Source: JABCYV01 sp963729325 (GTDB taxonomy: Bacteria; Acidobacteriota; Terriglobia; Terriglobales; Acidobacteriaceae). Taken from it: a stretch of 64,000 nucleotides of DNA. Below the pieces are notes generated by a model. That model did not search any database. It was not told the DNA's origin and was given only the letters and a program-made list of their open reading frames with translations. The stretch's first letter is position 1, and each line of letters begins with the position of its first letter. Location of the stretch: the NCBI GenBank assembly GCA_963729325.1, contig CAVSNS010000020.1, positions 55,096 through 119,095 of the forward strand. Reading direction: 5' to 3'. This document shows, piece by piece, positions 26,801 to 37,520 of this stretch. The position numbers and the translations under genes were made by a program.

Positions 26801-28675
26801 AGCTTCCCTTCCGACCGTTGCCGCTGCTGATGGCTGGTGCATGCCTGATGGTCGCAGCTCTGTGGGTGACTGCAGCTGCGTCTCCGCGACAGGTGAAAAG
26901 CCGTCAACCCATCGCGAAACATTCGTCACCTAAAAACACTGCACCCGGCGTCGCTTCGTTTGTTGATGTTAGCCGTTCCTCTGGCATCGACTTCCATCTC
27001 ACCTGCGGAAGCCTCGAAAAGCGCTACATCATGGAATCCATGTGCGGCGGAATTGCGGTCTTTGATTACGACAATGACGGCTGGATGGACATTTTTCTGG
27101 TGAACGGCTCCACGCTGGAGGACTTGCGCGCAGGCAAGTGCCACCCGAGCAAGCTTTACCGCAACAATCACGACGGAACTTTCACCGACGTTACTGCCAA
27201 AGCTGGCTTGACGCATTGCGGTTGGGGGTTTGGCGTCGCTGTCGGCGACTACGACAATGACGGATGGGAGGATCTTTACATCACTTATCTGGACGGCGCC
27301 GTACTTTATCACAACAACCACGACGGGACTTTCGCCGATGTCACGTCAAAGGCCGGCGTGGGCAACGCTGGCCGCTGGGGAACCAGCGCTGCGTTCGGCG
27401 ACTACGACAACGATGGCTATCTTGACCTGTATGTAGCGAACTATGTTGACCTGGACCTCGACCATCTGCCCGAGTTCGGCGTGGGACCCTTTTGCCAGTA
27501 TCGGGGGATCCCTGTTTCCTGCGGGCCTCGCGGATTGAAGGGCGGCCGCGATCGTCTGTATCACAATAATGGAGACGGCACTTTCACCGATGTGACTGAA
27601 AAGCTGAATATCGATCCCGGCAGCTACTACGGAGTTGGGCGTCCTTTGGCTGGACTATGACCTGGACGGTTGCCTTGATCTTTATGTAGCCAATGATTCA
27701 TCGCCCAGCCTGCTTTATCACAATGATTGCAAAGGGGGCTTTACGGAAGTGGGCGTGGAGGCGGGGGTCGCTTACAGCGCCGACGGACGGGAGCAGGCCG
27801 GCATGGGCATTGACTCCGCCGACTACGACAATGACGGCTGGCCCGATATAGCCAAGGCCAATTTCTCGGATGACAGCAACAATCTCTATCACAACGACCA
27901 CAACGGTCAGTTTACCGATATGGCCGGACCCGCGGGTTTCGGCGCCATAAGCATTCCCTTTCTCGGCTTCGGGATGAAGTTCCTGGATTTCGACAACGAC
28001 GGCTGGAAAGACATCTTTGTCGCCAACGGGCACGTCAATCCGCAGGTCGACCAGCACACGTTTGGCGTGACCTACGCCGAGCGTCCGCTGCTGTTTCATA
28101 ATCTCGGAAATGGAAGATTTGAAGAGATTGGATTGAGCTCAGGCGCGGCGCTGGCCCGCCGATATGTCGCTCGGGGCGCCGCAACCGCCGACTTCCTGAA
28201 TCGCGGGAAGGAAGACCTCTTGATTAGCGTTCTGGACGGCTCACCGGTGCTGTTGCGCAATGAAACCGCAAAAAGCGGACACTGGCTGCGTATCAAGACC
28301 GTCGGAACACGCTCCAATCGGGATGGCTTCGGCGCGCGGGTCGAAATCAAGGCCGGTAAGTTGACGCAGAACGCAGAGGTCCGGGCCAACTCCAGCTTTG
28401 AGTCGGCCAGCGATCCGCGGCTGCACTTCGGGCTGGGCACGGCGACCCGGGTGGACTCTATCGTGGTCCGTTGGCCTTCGGGCAAAATGGACCGAGTCGA
28501 AGCCGAAGCCGCTGACCAGGAATTGGTGATCGAAGAAGGGCGCGGGATAGTGGCTCGCCATCAGGCCGTCGACCCGAGCCGTTTACAAAGACCCGCATCG
28601 GGCGAACCAGCGCTGATCGTCAGTCCAACAAATAATCACATAGCCTTGGTTATTTGCTATGGCGATACGAGATGA
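26797..28675 (+). CDS. FG-GAP repeat protein with ASPIC/UnbV C-terminus, frameshifted
   Basis: The GTG start at 26797 overlaps the previous TGA. An N-terminal anchor ('LPLLMAGACLMVAALWVTAA') precedes FG-GAP/VCBS repeats with Ca-binding loops: 'AVFDYDNDGWMDIFLVNGST', 'AVGDYDNDGWEDLYITYLDG' and 'AFGDYDNDGYLDLYVANYVD'. One G is missing near 27640 and the protein goes on 'LWLDYDLDGCLDLYVANDSS' to the ASPIC/UnbV domain ('GARVEIKAGKLTQNAEVRAN', 'LHFGLGTATRVDSIVVRWPS'). About 626 residues. This beta-propeller family is secreted and abundant in acidobacteria; the partner is probably the coupled TPR protein. Confidence 0.87.
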
Positions 28676-29011
28676 CAGTCTTCCAAATTCTGGAGTCCTG
28701 TCAACAACTGTCTACTGTTCACCATAGCGACCATTCACAGAATGTCTGTAACCGATTGAGCCACTGTGGGTATGGTTTGGACGGCAACGTGCCCGTTCCA
28801 CATGGCTTTATGTCTGCACGATATGCAGCGATTGATATCAGTTGCTTCTTCGACGTCGCCAAGGCGTCCTGACCGTGAATTGTTATGCGGCGAAACAGCC
28901 CGCATTTAGCAATCGGGAGCTGGTCTTGCGAACAATCTTTAACCGTGGAGTTAGGCCTAATTCGTTCAATGTTTCGTTCCAGAAAACATCTCCGCACGAG
29001 AGGGTAAGTCA
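28676..29011. other. Intergenic region upstream of the Oar-like receptor gene
   Basis: About 335 bp with no supportable gene. It must contain the receptor's promoter, but I cannot point to clear boxes. AGAGGG lies 11 bp before the receptor ATG. Confidence 0.35.
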
Positions 29012-32000
29012 ATGAAGAATCTCAGGTTCTGTCTCGTTTGCCTGTCAGTCTTGCTGCTGGCGCTGGCTGCTTTTGCCCAGGTCCAGAACGGCCAGTTCGC
29101 CGGAACCGTAACCGACCCATCGGGCGCCGCCATCCCCAACGCCAAGATCGTCGTGACCAACCTTGGGACAAACCTTTCGATCACGACTACCACCAATAGT
29201 AGCGGTGCGTATACGGTGAGGGAATTGCCGGTCGGAACCTACAGGATCTCGGTCGAAGCCACGCGGTTTCAAGGGCTTCACCAACAACAATATCGTTCTG
29301 AACGCGGGCACAACCGAACGCGTGGATTTCGCCATGCAAATGGGACAGGCCCACGAAATGGTGGAGGTCACGGGCGAAACCGCAGCGGTGAATACCGAGG
29401 AGTCGAAGTTGTCCACCACGGTTGACGTCCACCCAGATGCCAACCTTCCGCTCAACGGACGCAACGTTTACGACCTGATGCAGCTGGCCCCCGGTGCCGT
29501 CAACGTACAGGGAACTATGATGGAAAACGGGCATGGCACCGTGGTCAACGGGGTTCGCGAAGATTTCAACGGCTTTCTGATCAACGGCGTCTCCAATAAG
29601 GACCTCAGCGGTGGCGTCAACAACACTCCGATTCAAGACACCGTGCAGGAGTTCCAGCAGTTGCAGCTCAACATGTCGGCCCAATACGGAAGCAGCGCAG
29701 GCAGCATCAACAACCTGGTTACTAAATCCGGTACAAATGCTTTTCATGGCAGCCTGTGGGAATATTTTCGCAATGATGCCATGGATGCCAACCAGTTCTT
29801 TATGAATCAGGCGGGTGCCCGGCAAGACCGCCTCTGCGTTTTAATCAGTTCGGCGGCACGATCGGCGGTCCGATCGTCAAGGACAAACTGTTCTTCTTCG
29901 GTTCCTACCAAGGCGATCGCTTCAAGACCACAGGCGTGCCAGCGTCGATCACAGTGGAATCACCGGAATGGAGGCAGGCCGTCATTGCGGGAAGCCCCAA
30001 TTCTGTTGCTGCCCTCCTGTATAAGAATTTCGCTCCTCAGGTCGTCGGAACGCCGAATGGCACCACGCTGGACACATTTGCGTAAGCGGTACGGCGACTA
30101 CGCCCGGCAATTTCACCGCATTCCTCTGCGGTGATACTTTCCCTAACAACTCTTCGCCACTCGTGCCAGTCCTTGGGGTTACGGCGAACGACATGGCAAA
30201 TATGACGGCTGCAGGCTGCACGCACATTCCTGGTATTCAGGCTGGCACCGTGCCGATATCGCCGGGCGGCTTGCGACAGTTGCCGCTGCTGAACAACAGC
30301 ACGGCAATATTCGGTGCCCAAGCCCAGCTTTTGGGAAATCTGATTCAACGGTAACGAAGGAATGGGCCGGATCGACTACAACTGGAACACAAACAATCGC
30401 ATGTTTGTGTCCATGAACTATGATCACAATACCGACTCTTTTGGCGGGCTGAACTGCAATACGAACTGCACGCGTGGTTTCTCCAATCCCAACAATAATT
30501 ACTTTCAGAACGGACAGCTCAGCTGGGTGCATACTTTCTCTCCTACCGTGCTGAACGAGCTCAAGGTCGGATACACACAGAACAACACCCAGATCGTCGC
30601 CAATCTTCCGGGAGTTCCGCAAGTCACCTTTCTTGACGGCGTAACCGGGTTTGGTTCCTACAGCGGGTACCCGCAGTTCTTCAAAGACCACGAATACACT
30701 TACGGCGACATGGTGTCGATCAGCCACGGCAATCACAACTTCAAGGTCGGAGGTGAGCTGCGCCGGAACCTTGAAAACAGCGTATTCAATGTGGCGCGAC
30801 CGAACTATTACTTTTCCGACCCTCTCTTTTTCGCGGCGGATGCGCCTGATGGCCAGGCAGCGGGCGTGAATCCTGATTTGTGTACGGCGGTTCCTTGCAC
30901 CAACCAGACGTTGAACCCTAATCCCAATCCTGCACTATCTAGCAACCAACGGCACTGGAGGAATTGGGAGGTTGGCGCTTACTTGCAGGATGACTGGAAG
31001 GCCACAAAGCGTCTAACCTTGAACCTCGGCTTGCGCTGGGATTTCTATAAGCGCCACACCGAATTGAACAACCTGGCTACGACCTTCATTCCTGGACCGG
31101 GCGGGTCTATTGCGCAGCAGGTTATGAACGCCAATGCACCCCTCGGCACCCCAGGCTGTAATCCGGCAATTCCGAACACCCAGACTCTTGCGGGAATTTG
31201 CGGTCCGGGCGGCTTTGCCAGCTCGGCCAGCCTCGGACCCAATCAGTACCACGACTTTGGCCCTCGCGTAGGTTTTGCATGGGACGTGTTTGGGGACGGC
31301 AAAACCTCGATGCGCGGCGGCTTTGGCATTTCCTACGAGGGCACTCTATACAACCCGCTCTCGAATTCGCGCTGGAACTTGCCGTACTACTCGTTTAACG
31401 CCGTCGGACCGATTGAGGGTATACCCGGAACAATCATCTATGGTCCGAGCGGGCCCAACGCCGGAAAAGCGCCGGGCTTCACCGCCAGCGCAGCAGGGAG
31501 CGGGCAAAATCCTGGGCAAGGCGTGGGCGCGCAAGCCGCCGGTAACCTTTCAGGGTGGGCTGCCAGCAATATCGACGCGGCACTCCTGACTGGAATCGTT
31601 CCACCACAAGGGCCTCAAGGATCCCTACATCTACAACTTCTTTTATGGATTACAGCGCGAGATCGCGCCCAAGTTAGTAGTAGAAGCAAACTACGTGGGC
31701 ACGGCCGGGCACAGGCTCTTCCGTTCTCAGTCGATCAACCGCCAGATCGGCGGTATTCTGCCAGCCGGGGTATCGGTAACCAACAATCTCGGCCAAACCA
31801 TAACTGGATTGGGTGGGTTTCCGAACTCGAACTATGGGGTGCTTCGCGAGTGGCAAAACGCCAACAACTCAATCTATAACGGTCTCCAGCTATCGGTCCG
31901 GAAACAGACGAGCCACGGGGTATTGTTCAATGTCAACTACACATACAGCCACGCCATTGACAACGGATCATCGTGGCATGATTCGGCCACTTCGGCAGCC

Positions 32001-32760
32001 GGCTCGGCGGGTGGGGACGGGTACAGTACCGACACTAACAATCCTGGTCTGGATCGCGGCAATGCCATGTTCGATATCCGCCATCGCCTGGTATTGAATT
32101 ACGTCTGGCAGCTACCGGGTCAGAATATGCAGGGCGTCTTGGGTAAGGTTATTGGCGGCTGGAGTTTGAATGGCATCTGGTCGTTCCAGGGCGGACCTCA
32201 CTGGTCGCCTTACTCGCGTCTTCAGTGGTCCGAGCAAGCATTCCGTAACCGGTGCCGATTGTGCGAAGCGGATATAACAGCGGAACTGCATCAATACTGG
32301 CGGCGAGTGGACACTGGATGGCCAATTCCCGGGCGTAGATCGGCCGAACAGCAGTATTCAGAACTTCTCTCCTAGCCGCTCTACCTGGGAGAACGGCTGG
32401 CCTGGGCTTACCAGCTCTGGCGTGTTTAACGGCAAAGGCCCCCTTAACTACTCGGCTCCCGGCTTCCCAACACTCACAGCGCCCTGTTTGGCCTGCGTTG
32501 GAAACCTCGGACGCAACACCTTCACTGGGCCTGGAATGTGGGCGGCGGACATGACGCTCGCCAAGAACTTCAAATTCACGGAGCGCGTCAACCTCAAATT
32601 CGAGGCGGCCGCATTTAATATCTTTAACCGGGCGAACTTCCTCCTCTCAAACGGGAGTCCGTTCAGCCAACATACAAGCTTGGAAGACCCGTTGTTTGGT
32701 AAAGCCGCTGCCACCCTCAACGCGCGAAATTTGCAGATGGGCCTTAAGCTGAGCTTCTAG
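29012..32760 (+). CDS. Oar-like TonB-dependent receptor with carboxypeptidase-regulatory domain, multiply frameshifted
   Basis: One outer-membrane receptor of about 1,245 residues is spread over three frames. Signal peptide 'FCLVCLSVLLLALAAFAQVQ'; CarboxypepD_reg/Ig domain 'GQFAGTVTDPSGAAIPNAKI'; plug 'LPLNGRNVYDLMQLAPGAVN' and 'VQEFQQLQLNMSAQYGSSAG'; barrel segments 'FNQFGGTIGGPIVKDKLFFF', 'MGRIDYNWNTNNRMFVSMNY', 'VGAYLQDDWKATKRLTLNLG' and the end 'FNIFNRANFLLSNGSPFSQH'. Frame changes lie near 29268, 29822, 30083, 30350, 31605, 32215 and 32350. It probably imports large glycans or peptides using TonB energy. A strong terminator follows. Confidence 0.88.
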
Positions 32761-32780
32761 CCATAAGCTGCGCGTGCTTC

Positions 32781-32819
32781 AAGGGCTTATTCCCAAAGCT
32801 TTGGGAATAAGCCCTTTTC
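32781..32819 (+). terminator. Rho-independent terminator after the receptor gene
   Basis: A perfect 36-bp palindrome with 18-bp arms (AAGGGCTTATTCCCAAAG and its complement) directly followed by a short T run, 20 bp after the receptor stop codon. Confidence 0.8.
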
Positions 32820-32847
32820 ACTTTCGCCGCACCGTGACTATGGTGCT

Positions 32848-33917
32848 ATGATTTGCGGGGGTGCTGCCGTGCCTACGAGCTCCCGCCTTTTTGTTTGGTC
32901 CGCCCTTCTGATCCCCCTTCTCATACTACCAGCACATTCCATGCCCAGGTGGGCGTAGTCGGGAAAATCATCGGCAATGTCCGGGTATCTCGGGGCGACT
33001 TTCCTGACCACCCGGTGTTGATTTCGGTCGAAATGCGTGGCTCCGCTATTTCCAGCGCCTACACCGATGGCCAGGGCCGTTTCGGCTTTTACAACCTGAT
33101 CGCTAATCCGTACAAGATTACCGTCAATGATGATGCTTTCGAGCCTTTCAGTGTGAACGTCGACCTCAACCCAGACACGCACCCATGGCCTTCGTGCAGG
33201 TCACGCTTATTCCACGCGCCAACACGAAAAAAGATCCCCTGCCAGCGCGGGTCACGGGCAGCAATCCAGCCCTTGTCGATCCCGCCGAGTACAAGCGCCA
33301 ATTCCCCAAGAAAACGGTCAAGGAATTCGAAAAAGGCGTGGAGGCCGATCACAAGGGCAATCCCGAGGAAGCGATCCAGCACTATCTGAAGTCCCTTACC
33401 AATTCACCGGACTTTTATCCCGCTCACAATAACCTTGGTGCCGTCTACCTCAGCCGAAAAGACTTCGAAGCCGCCCAAAGCCAGTTCGAAGCCGCCTTGA
33501 AAACCAATCAAAATGATGGACAAGCCTATTTCAATCTCGCTAATGTTTGCATCTTGATGAACCGTTTTCCGGATGCACAGAGCTATCTAGACGACGGTTT
33601 CCGCCGTCAGCCCGAATCAGCGCTGGGCAAGTTTTTGCTCGGTACGCTGAACATCCGTACTGGATAAACTGCCTGAGGCCGAGGCGGCTTTGAAGAAAGC
33701 CATCGAGCTCGATCCCTCAATGGCCCAGCCTCGTCTGCAACTGATCAACCTATTTTTGAAACAAGGGAGAAAGACCGACGCTGTCGGCCAGCTCCACGCC
33801 TTTTTGACTGCGATTCCCTTGAGCCCTTACAGCTCCCAGGCAAAGCAGATGCTGCAGCGCCTGGAAATTTCCCCGGCACAAGCCACCTCAAACCCACCGC
33901 CTGACACTCAACACTGA
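32848..33917 (+). CDS. Exported protein with carboxypeptidase-regulatory domain and TPR repeats, frameshifted
   Basis: The ATG at 32848 gives a signal peptide ('LFVWSALLIPLLILPAHS'). The frame shifts near 32940 into a CarboxypepD_reg-like domain ('GKIIGNVRVSRGDFPDHPVL', 'RGSAISSAYTDGQGRFGFYN'), again near 33180 into TPR units ('KTVKEFEKGVEADHKGNPEE', 'YPAHNNLGAVYLSRKDFEAA') and near 33665 for the last ones ('LKKAIELDPSMAQPRLQLIN'). About 355 residues. It is placed after the Oar-like receptor and may be an accessory periplasmic or surface protein; the role is inferred from position only. Confidence 0.75.
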
Positions 33918-33941
33918 TCGCACGGCGCGATTGCACTGCCG

Positions 33942-36039
33942 CTATTTCTTCGGCGACGGAATCAGCCGGCACATCTGCTCGCTCAGCCGGCATGCGCGGT
34001 CGTACTCCACCTTCGCCACCTGGTTCTTCCCCAGCTTCTCGTAGGCAAACCCGAGGTTCAAGTGAGCCTCCGCCAATTCTGGATCGATCTCGATCGCCCG
34101 TTGATGCTCATGGACTGCTTTTGCAAGGCGGTCCGTTTGTGCGAAACAGATACCCAAATAGTTGTGAATCCGGGCATCCTCCACGCCAAGCCCAATTGCT
34201 CTTTCCAGGTGGACAGCCGCCGGGGCATATTTCCTCTGTTGGAAAAGAAGCATTCCCAACGCGCGTTGGCCTGGAAAAAAGTTTGGCTGGATAGCAATGG
34301 CTTTCTCGTATGCCGCTTCGGCGGCCCTCGGATTATTCACTTCCTCCAACAGGCCTTTCTGATACCAAGCGCGGTAGTTCTGCACATTGCCTGCGAGCGC
34401 TTTGTCGAGCCAGCTCTTCGCTTCTTCACTGCGTTCGAGCTTCGCTAGTGCTAGCGCCAGGCCAGTCATCGCGCTATCGAAGTCGGGATTCAGCTCCAGG
34501 CAACGCCCCAGCGCATCAGCCGCCTTTTCCCAGTTCTCGTGTCGAAGGGCCGATTCGCCCAATAGGAATGGAATGACATAGATTTTCGGGTCCTGCTCCT
34601 GCAATTTTGCCAGAAGAGCTTCGCCTGCCTCCCGTTCGCCAGCATGGAATGCATCGGTCGCGCTCAGTATCGCGTTGAACTCCACCACCTTGTCTTTGGG
34701 ATCGGGCAGGCCAGCCGCTAAGGCTGCCGGAGAGACTGGGGAACGATAAGCCACGTAGCCCAGGGCGCGCAGTTTTTCCAGCGCATCGGGACTCAAGCCG
34801 GAATTTCCGCCTTCCGAGGATGTGAAGGGACTCTGCCGCAGAAGGGCTTGTAGTTTGTCCTTGAGGACCGCGACAGTTGCCGTCTGTTGCGAAGCCAGGT
34901 TGTTTTTTTCCTGCGGGTCGGCAACCACATCGTAGAACTCCGGCTCTGGGGCCTCGATGTAGTGGTAGCGGCTGGTCTCGAGAGCATGCAGCGGACTCCA
35001 GCCGAAAGAACTGAAGGGATAGAAAGTCTCACTGTACGCCGTGTCTTCGTTCTCGGTGCCGGGGCCAAAAAGTCCGTGAGACTGAAACTGCTTTTCGATC
35101 TCGTCCTTGATGCCGGCGGAATGAAGCAGCGTGGGAGCGACCGCGACGGTCTCGACCGGCCGCGGGACCCGCATCGGCCGAAAGCCGCTTCCAGCAGGTA
35201 GGTTTTACGATCAGCGGGATATGCACGGTGGAGTTATAGACAAAGAAACCATGCTCTTTCTCACCGTGATCACCCAGCGATTCGCCATGATCGCTTAGAA
35301 ATATGATCAACGTGTGGTCGTAGAGTTGATTGCGCTTCAGCCACGTGATCAAGCGGCCGAGTTCGTGGTCTGCGTAGGCGATCTCTCCGTCATAGAGATG
35401 GCTGCGGTATTGAGTACGATAAGGCTCGGGCGGATCGTAAGGACTGTGGGGATCGTACAAATGCAGCCAGAAGAAAAAAGGACGCCGGGGCGTTTTCTGC
35501 AGCCCTTCTTGGTTGAGCCAATTCAGCGCATGCGTGACACTCTCGCCGGCTTTGCGATCGACCAGGCCAATGTCCTTCTGCTGGAAGGCTTTGGCGGAGA
35601 AGGCGTCGTCGTAGAAATCGAAACCGCGTGCCAATCCCCAACTTCGGTCCAAAACGAAGGCACTAACCACTGCACCGGTGGCATAACCTTGCAGTTTAAA
35701 GGCTTGAGCGACAGAGCGGAACTGCGGCGCGAGCGGTTGTCCGGTGAAATCCTGCACCCCATTTTGAAAGGGATATGTGCCCGTCAGAATGACCGCATGG
35801 GAAGGCCAGGTCAGCGGGACCTGCGAAATGGCGCGTTCGAAAACAATGCCATCATGGGCGAGAGCATCCAGGGTAGGCGTTTCGATATAGGCGCTGCCAT
35901 AACATCCGAGGTGGTCGGCGCGTACCGTGTCAATCGTGATGATGATCACGTTCGGCGCCGGTTTCCGGGCGGGTGCAGCAGCCACGAGAGGAGGAAATAC
36001 GATTGAGAGAGACGTAAGGACTTCGAGAAAACGTTTCAA
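33942..36039 (-). CDS. Sulfatase-like hydrolase fused to TPR repeats (copy A), frameshifted
   Basis: A signal peptide ('FLEVLTSLSIVFPPLVAAA') leads into an alkaline-phosphatase-fold domain with metal motifs 'NVIIITIDTVRADHLGCYG' and 'LIIFLSDHGESLGDHGEKEH'. The nucleophile region reads 'LTWPSHAVILTGTYP', with Thr where sulfatases have the Cys/Ser that becomes formylglycine and His in place of Arg. After a break near 35190 it continues 'FYPFSSFGWSPLHALETSRY' and at least seven TPR units ('ALGRCLELNPDFDSAMTGLA', 'AVHEHQRAIEIDPELAEAHL'). About 699 residues. Exported; the substrate ester is unknown. Confidence 0.82.
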
Positions 36040-36063
36040 AGAACCTCCAAAATTCGGTTTGAA

Positions 36064-36140
36064 CTACTGCGGCGGCCTTTGCTGAGCCTTTCGCATCTCT
36101 TCCGGAGCCTCGTCACATCCGTTCGCGGTCAATGCCTTCG
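36064..36140 (-). pseudogene. 3' remnant of a sulfatase-TPR gene (copy B tail)
   Basis: On the minus strand the codons before a TAG at 36064 read 'AKALTANGCDEAPEEMRKAQ' and 'QRPPQ'. The end of copy C reads 'AKALQAKGMNAEAEEEIRKA' and 'QQAGPQ', so this is the tail of a paralogue. A weaker match ('LAPDPGSHD' against 'LAPQDPGTHA') may extend it slightly. Its N-terminal fragment lies 5 kb away at 41307-41552. The tail sits 25 bp upstream of copy A, just as copy B's start follows copy C. Confidence 0.7.
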
Positions 36141-36500
36141 CTGGAGGTCGTGACTACCGGGATCGGGCGCCAGCGCACAATCCGCTTGCACCTGGTAGGG
36201 GTGGCTGACGCTAACGCCGGATCCCTTTCATGGCTCCGCCATCCCCAGCCACAAGCCAAGACGCCGCGGAAACTGTCGTATGATCTCGTGCGCAAAGAGC
36301 AGGGGGCAAGTCACAGGGAGCAGTATTGTCCTTCGAGCTACATCCCAATTATCTGAAGAGGTAAAGTATAGTTCCGATTTTGTTCGGAATACGTTTTTTG
36401 GCATAGATAATTCTGTTATCTGCGTGGCTTATTCGTGGCCAGGATCACAATGAGGCGGCCCTTTGTCAATTCGGATGCACTGCTGGGCCGCAAAGAAATC
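36141..36500. other. Island edge without genes
   Basis: About 360 bp with no supportable gene. A small hairpin, TTCCGA-N6-TCGGAA at about 36371-36388, is followed by TTTTTT on the plus strand and could be a weak terminator. Confidence 0.3.
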
Positions 36501-36552
36501 TGGTTGCGGGGGGTGGATTTGAACCACCGACCTTTGGGTTATGGAGCCCAAA
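36501..36552 (-). pseudogene. 3' fragment of an initiator tRNA-fMet gene (possible attachment site)
   Basis: The minus strand carries the anticodon arm (TTGGG...CCCAA with CAT), the variable segment AAAGGTCG, a T arm GGTGG-TTCAAAT-CCACC and the end CCCCGCAACCA typical of fMet tRNA. The 5' half (acceptor and D arm) is absent. The anticodon loop has eight bases (an extra C), which is either a read error or decay. tRNA 3' halves of this kind are the classic remnants or attachment sites of integrated elements. It lies 8 bp after the HNH gene. Confidence 0.75.
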
Positions 36553-36560
36553 ATACCATC

Positions 36561-36821
36561 TCACCAGTGAGAATTCTCTGTCAGCGCAACAGACTCTTCA
36601 AGATGGACTGACTTGTGGCAGTAGTCGCATAGCGTAATTAGATTATCTTCAATGTCACTGCCGGAATGACTACGTAGTTGCTTGTGGTGGACCTCAAGAT
36701 TCGACATCGTGCCGCAACTCTGGCATCGCCAACCGTCTCGACGTAGTACTTGCTGACGCACGTCTTCGTACAACTCGGGGGAGAGTCGCAGCCGAGGATT
36801 CTTGGGTCGAATTTGGTTCAC
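36561..36821 (-). CDS. HNH endonuclease
   Basis: An 86-residue protein with a zinc-binding HNH domain: 'RRDGWRCQSCGTMSNLEVHH' gives the first CxxC and the HH pair, and 'IEDNLITLCDYCHKSVH' gives Asn, the second CxxC and the final His. Stand-alone HNH proteins of this type nick or cut DNA, for example in phages. The GTG start overlaps the stop of the preceding gene (GTGA), so it is the last gene of a translationally coupled operon. It ends next to the tRNA-fMet fragment. Confidence 0.85.
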   Translation of the reverse strand: MNQIRPKNPRLRLSPELYEDVRQQVLRRDGWRCQSCGTMSNLEVHHKQLRSHSGSDIEDNLITLCDYCHKSVHLEESVALTENSHW

Positions 36822-37510
36822 GACGCCTTCTCCAGGGCATGAGCCACAAATGCCTGTTGTTGTTCAGCCGGCAGGAACCCGAAGCAGCGTGAGATCGAGT
36901 GCAAAAGCAGGTCGGGATTGTCCAGGTTGGCCCCCGCCAGGAAATCCGCGCAGATCATCTCCAGGCAGTAACCCCGGGATTTATCGCTCCCCAGCATCAG
37001 AGCCGCGGTCTCAATCGCTTGCTCAATCACCGGGATCTGGCTCTTGTACAGCTTGAAATAGATGATTTCCCAGGGTTCCGTTTCCCGCCCGGTCAGTTCC
37101 TTCTCGACCTCCCGTTTGAACTGTTCCTTCGGCATCGCACGGGCTTTGTGCAACCAGGTTGCACAATCGAACTCCTGCCGGTCCCGCCGCGCGAGCTTCG
37201 CCAGTTCCAATCCCTTCGTCCATCCCACCTCTTTCAGTTCTCTCCGCACCTGCGGCGGCAAGTGCTCGTGGATCGACATCAGGTAGTAGGCTTTCCGCCT
37301 CGATTCCGGGAAGCGCCTCTCTAGAAACTCATCGAAGGACTTGAGGTTCTCCAGCCGCCAGTATTGACCCGCCCGGACTTCGCACAGATACCGGCCCAGT
37401 TCGACGAAGCGGGTGTCCCGCTCGGTTTCCGTCCGCCGTTCCCAGGCCAAGATCTCATCGATCTTGGTCAGCACGAACAGGGCCCGTCGACGGTTGAGCT
37501 TGGGCGGCAT
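36818..37510 (-). CDS. Uncharacterised protein of the recombination operon
   Basis: About 230 residues, start taken at 'MPPKLNRRRALFVLTKIDEI' (37510), 10 bp after the nuclease gene. It contains a HTH-like stretch with family-specific wording: 'FDEFLERRFPESRRKAYYLM', 'SIHEHLPPQVRRELKEVGWT', 'KGLELAKLARRDRQEFDCAT'. The C-terminal part is helical ('QIPVIEQAIETAALMLGSDK'). It may bind DNA in a way related to ParB/KorB-type HTH proteins, but that is inference. It shares overlapping ends with the HNH gene. Confidence 0.6.
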   Translation of the reverse strand: MPPKLNRRRALFVLTKIDEILAWERRTETERDTRFVELGRYLCEVRAGQYWRLENLKSFDEFLERRFPESRRKAYYLMSIHEHLPPQVRRELKEVGWTKGLELAKLARRDRQEFDCATWLHKARAMPKEQFKREVEKELTGRETEPWEIIYFKLYKSQIPVIEQAIETAALMLGSDKSRGYCLEMICADFLAGANLDNPDLLLHSISRCFGFLPAEQQQAFVAHALEKAS

Positions 37511-37520
37511 AGGCGGATTC

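Noticed and set aside
29012..32760. Several separate small genes in the receptor region
   Set aside because: All fragments follow the order of a single Oar-like receptor and are explained by frameshifts.
36501..36552. Group I intron in tRNA-fMet with an HNH homing gene
   Set aside because: Known introns interrupt the anticodon loop, but here the complete anticodon arm is in the 3' piece and no 5' exon or intron core is visible.
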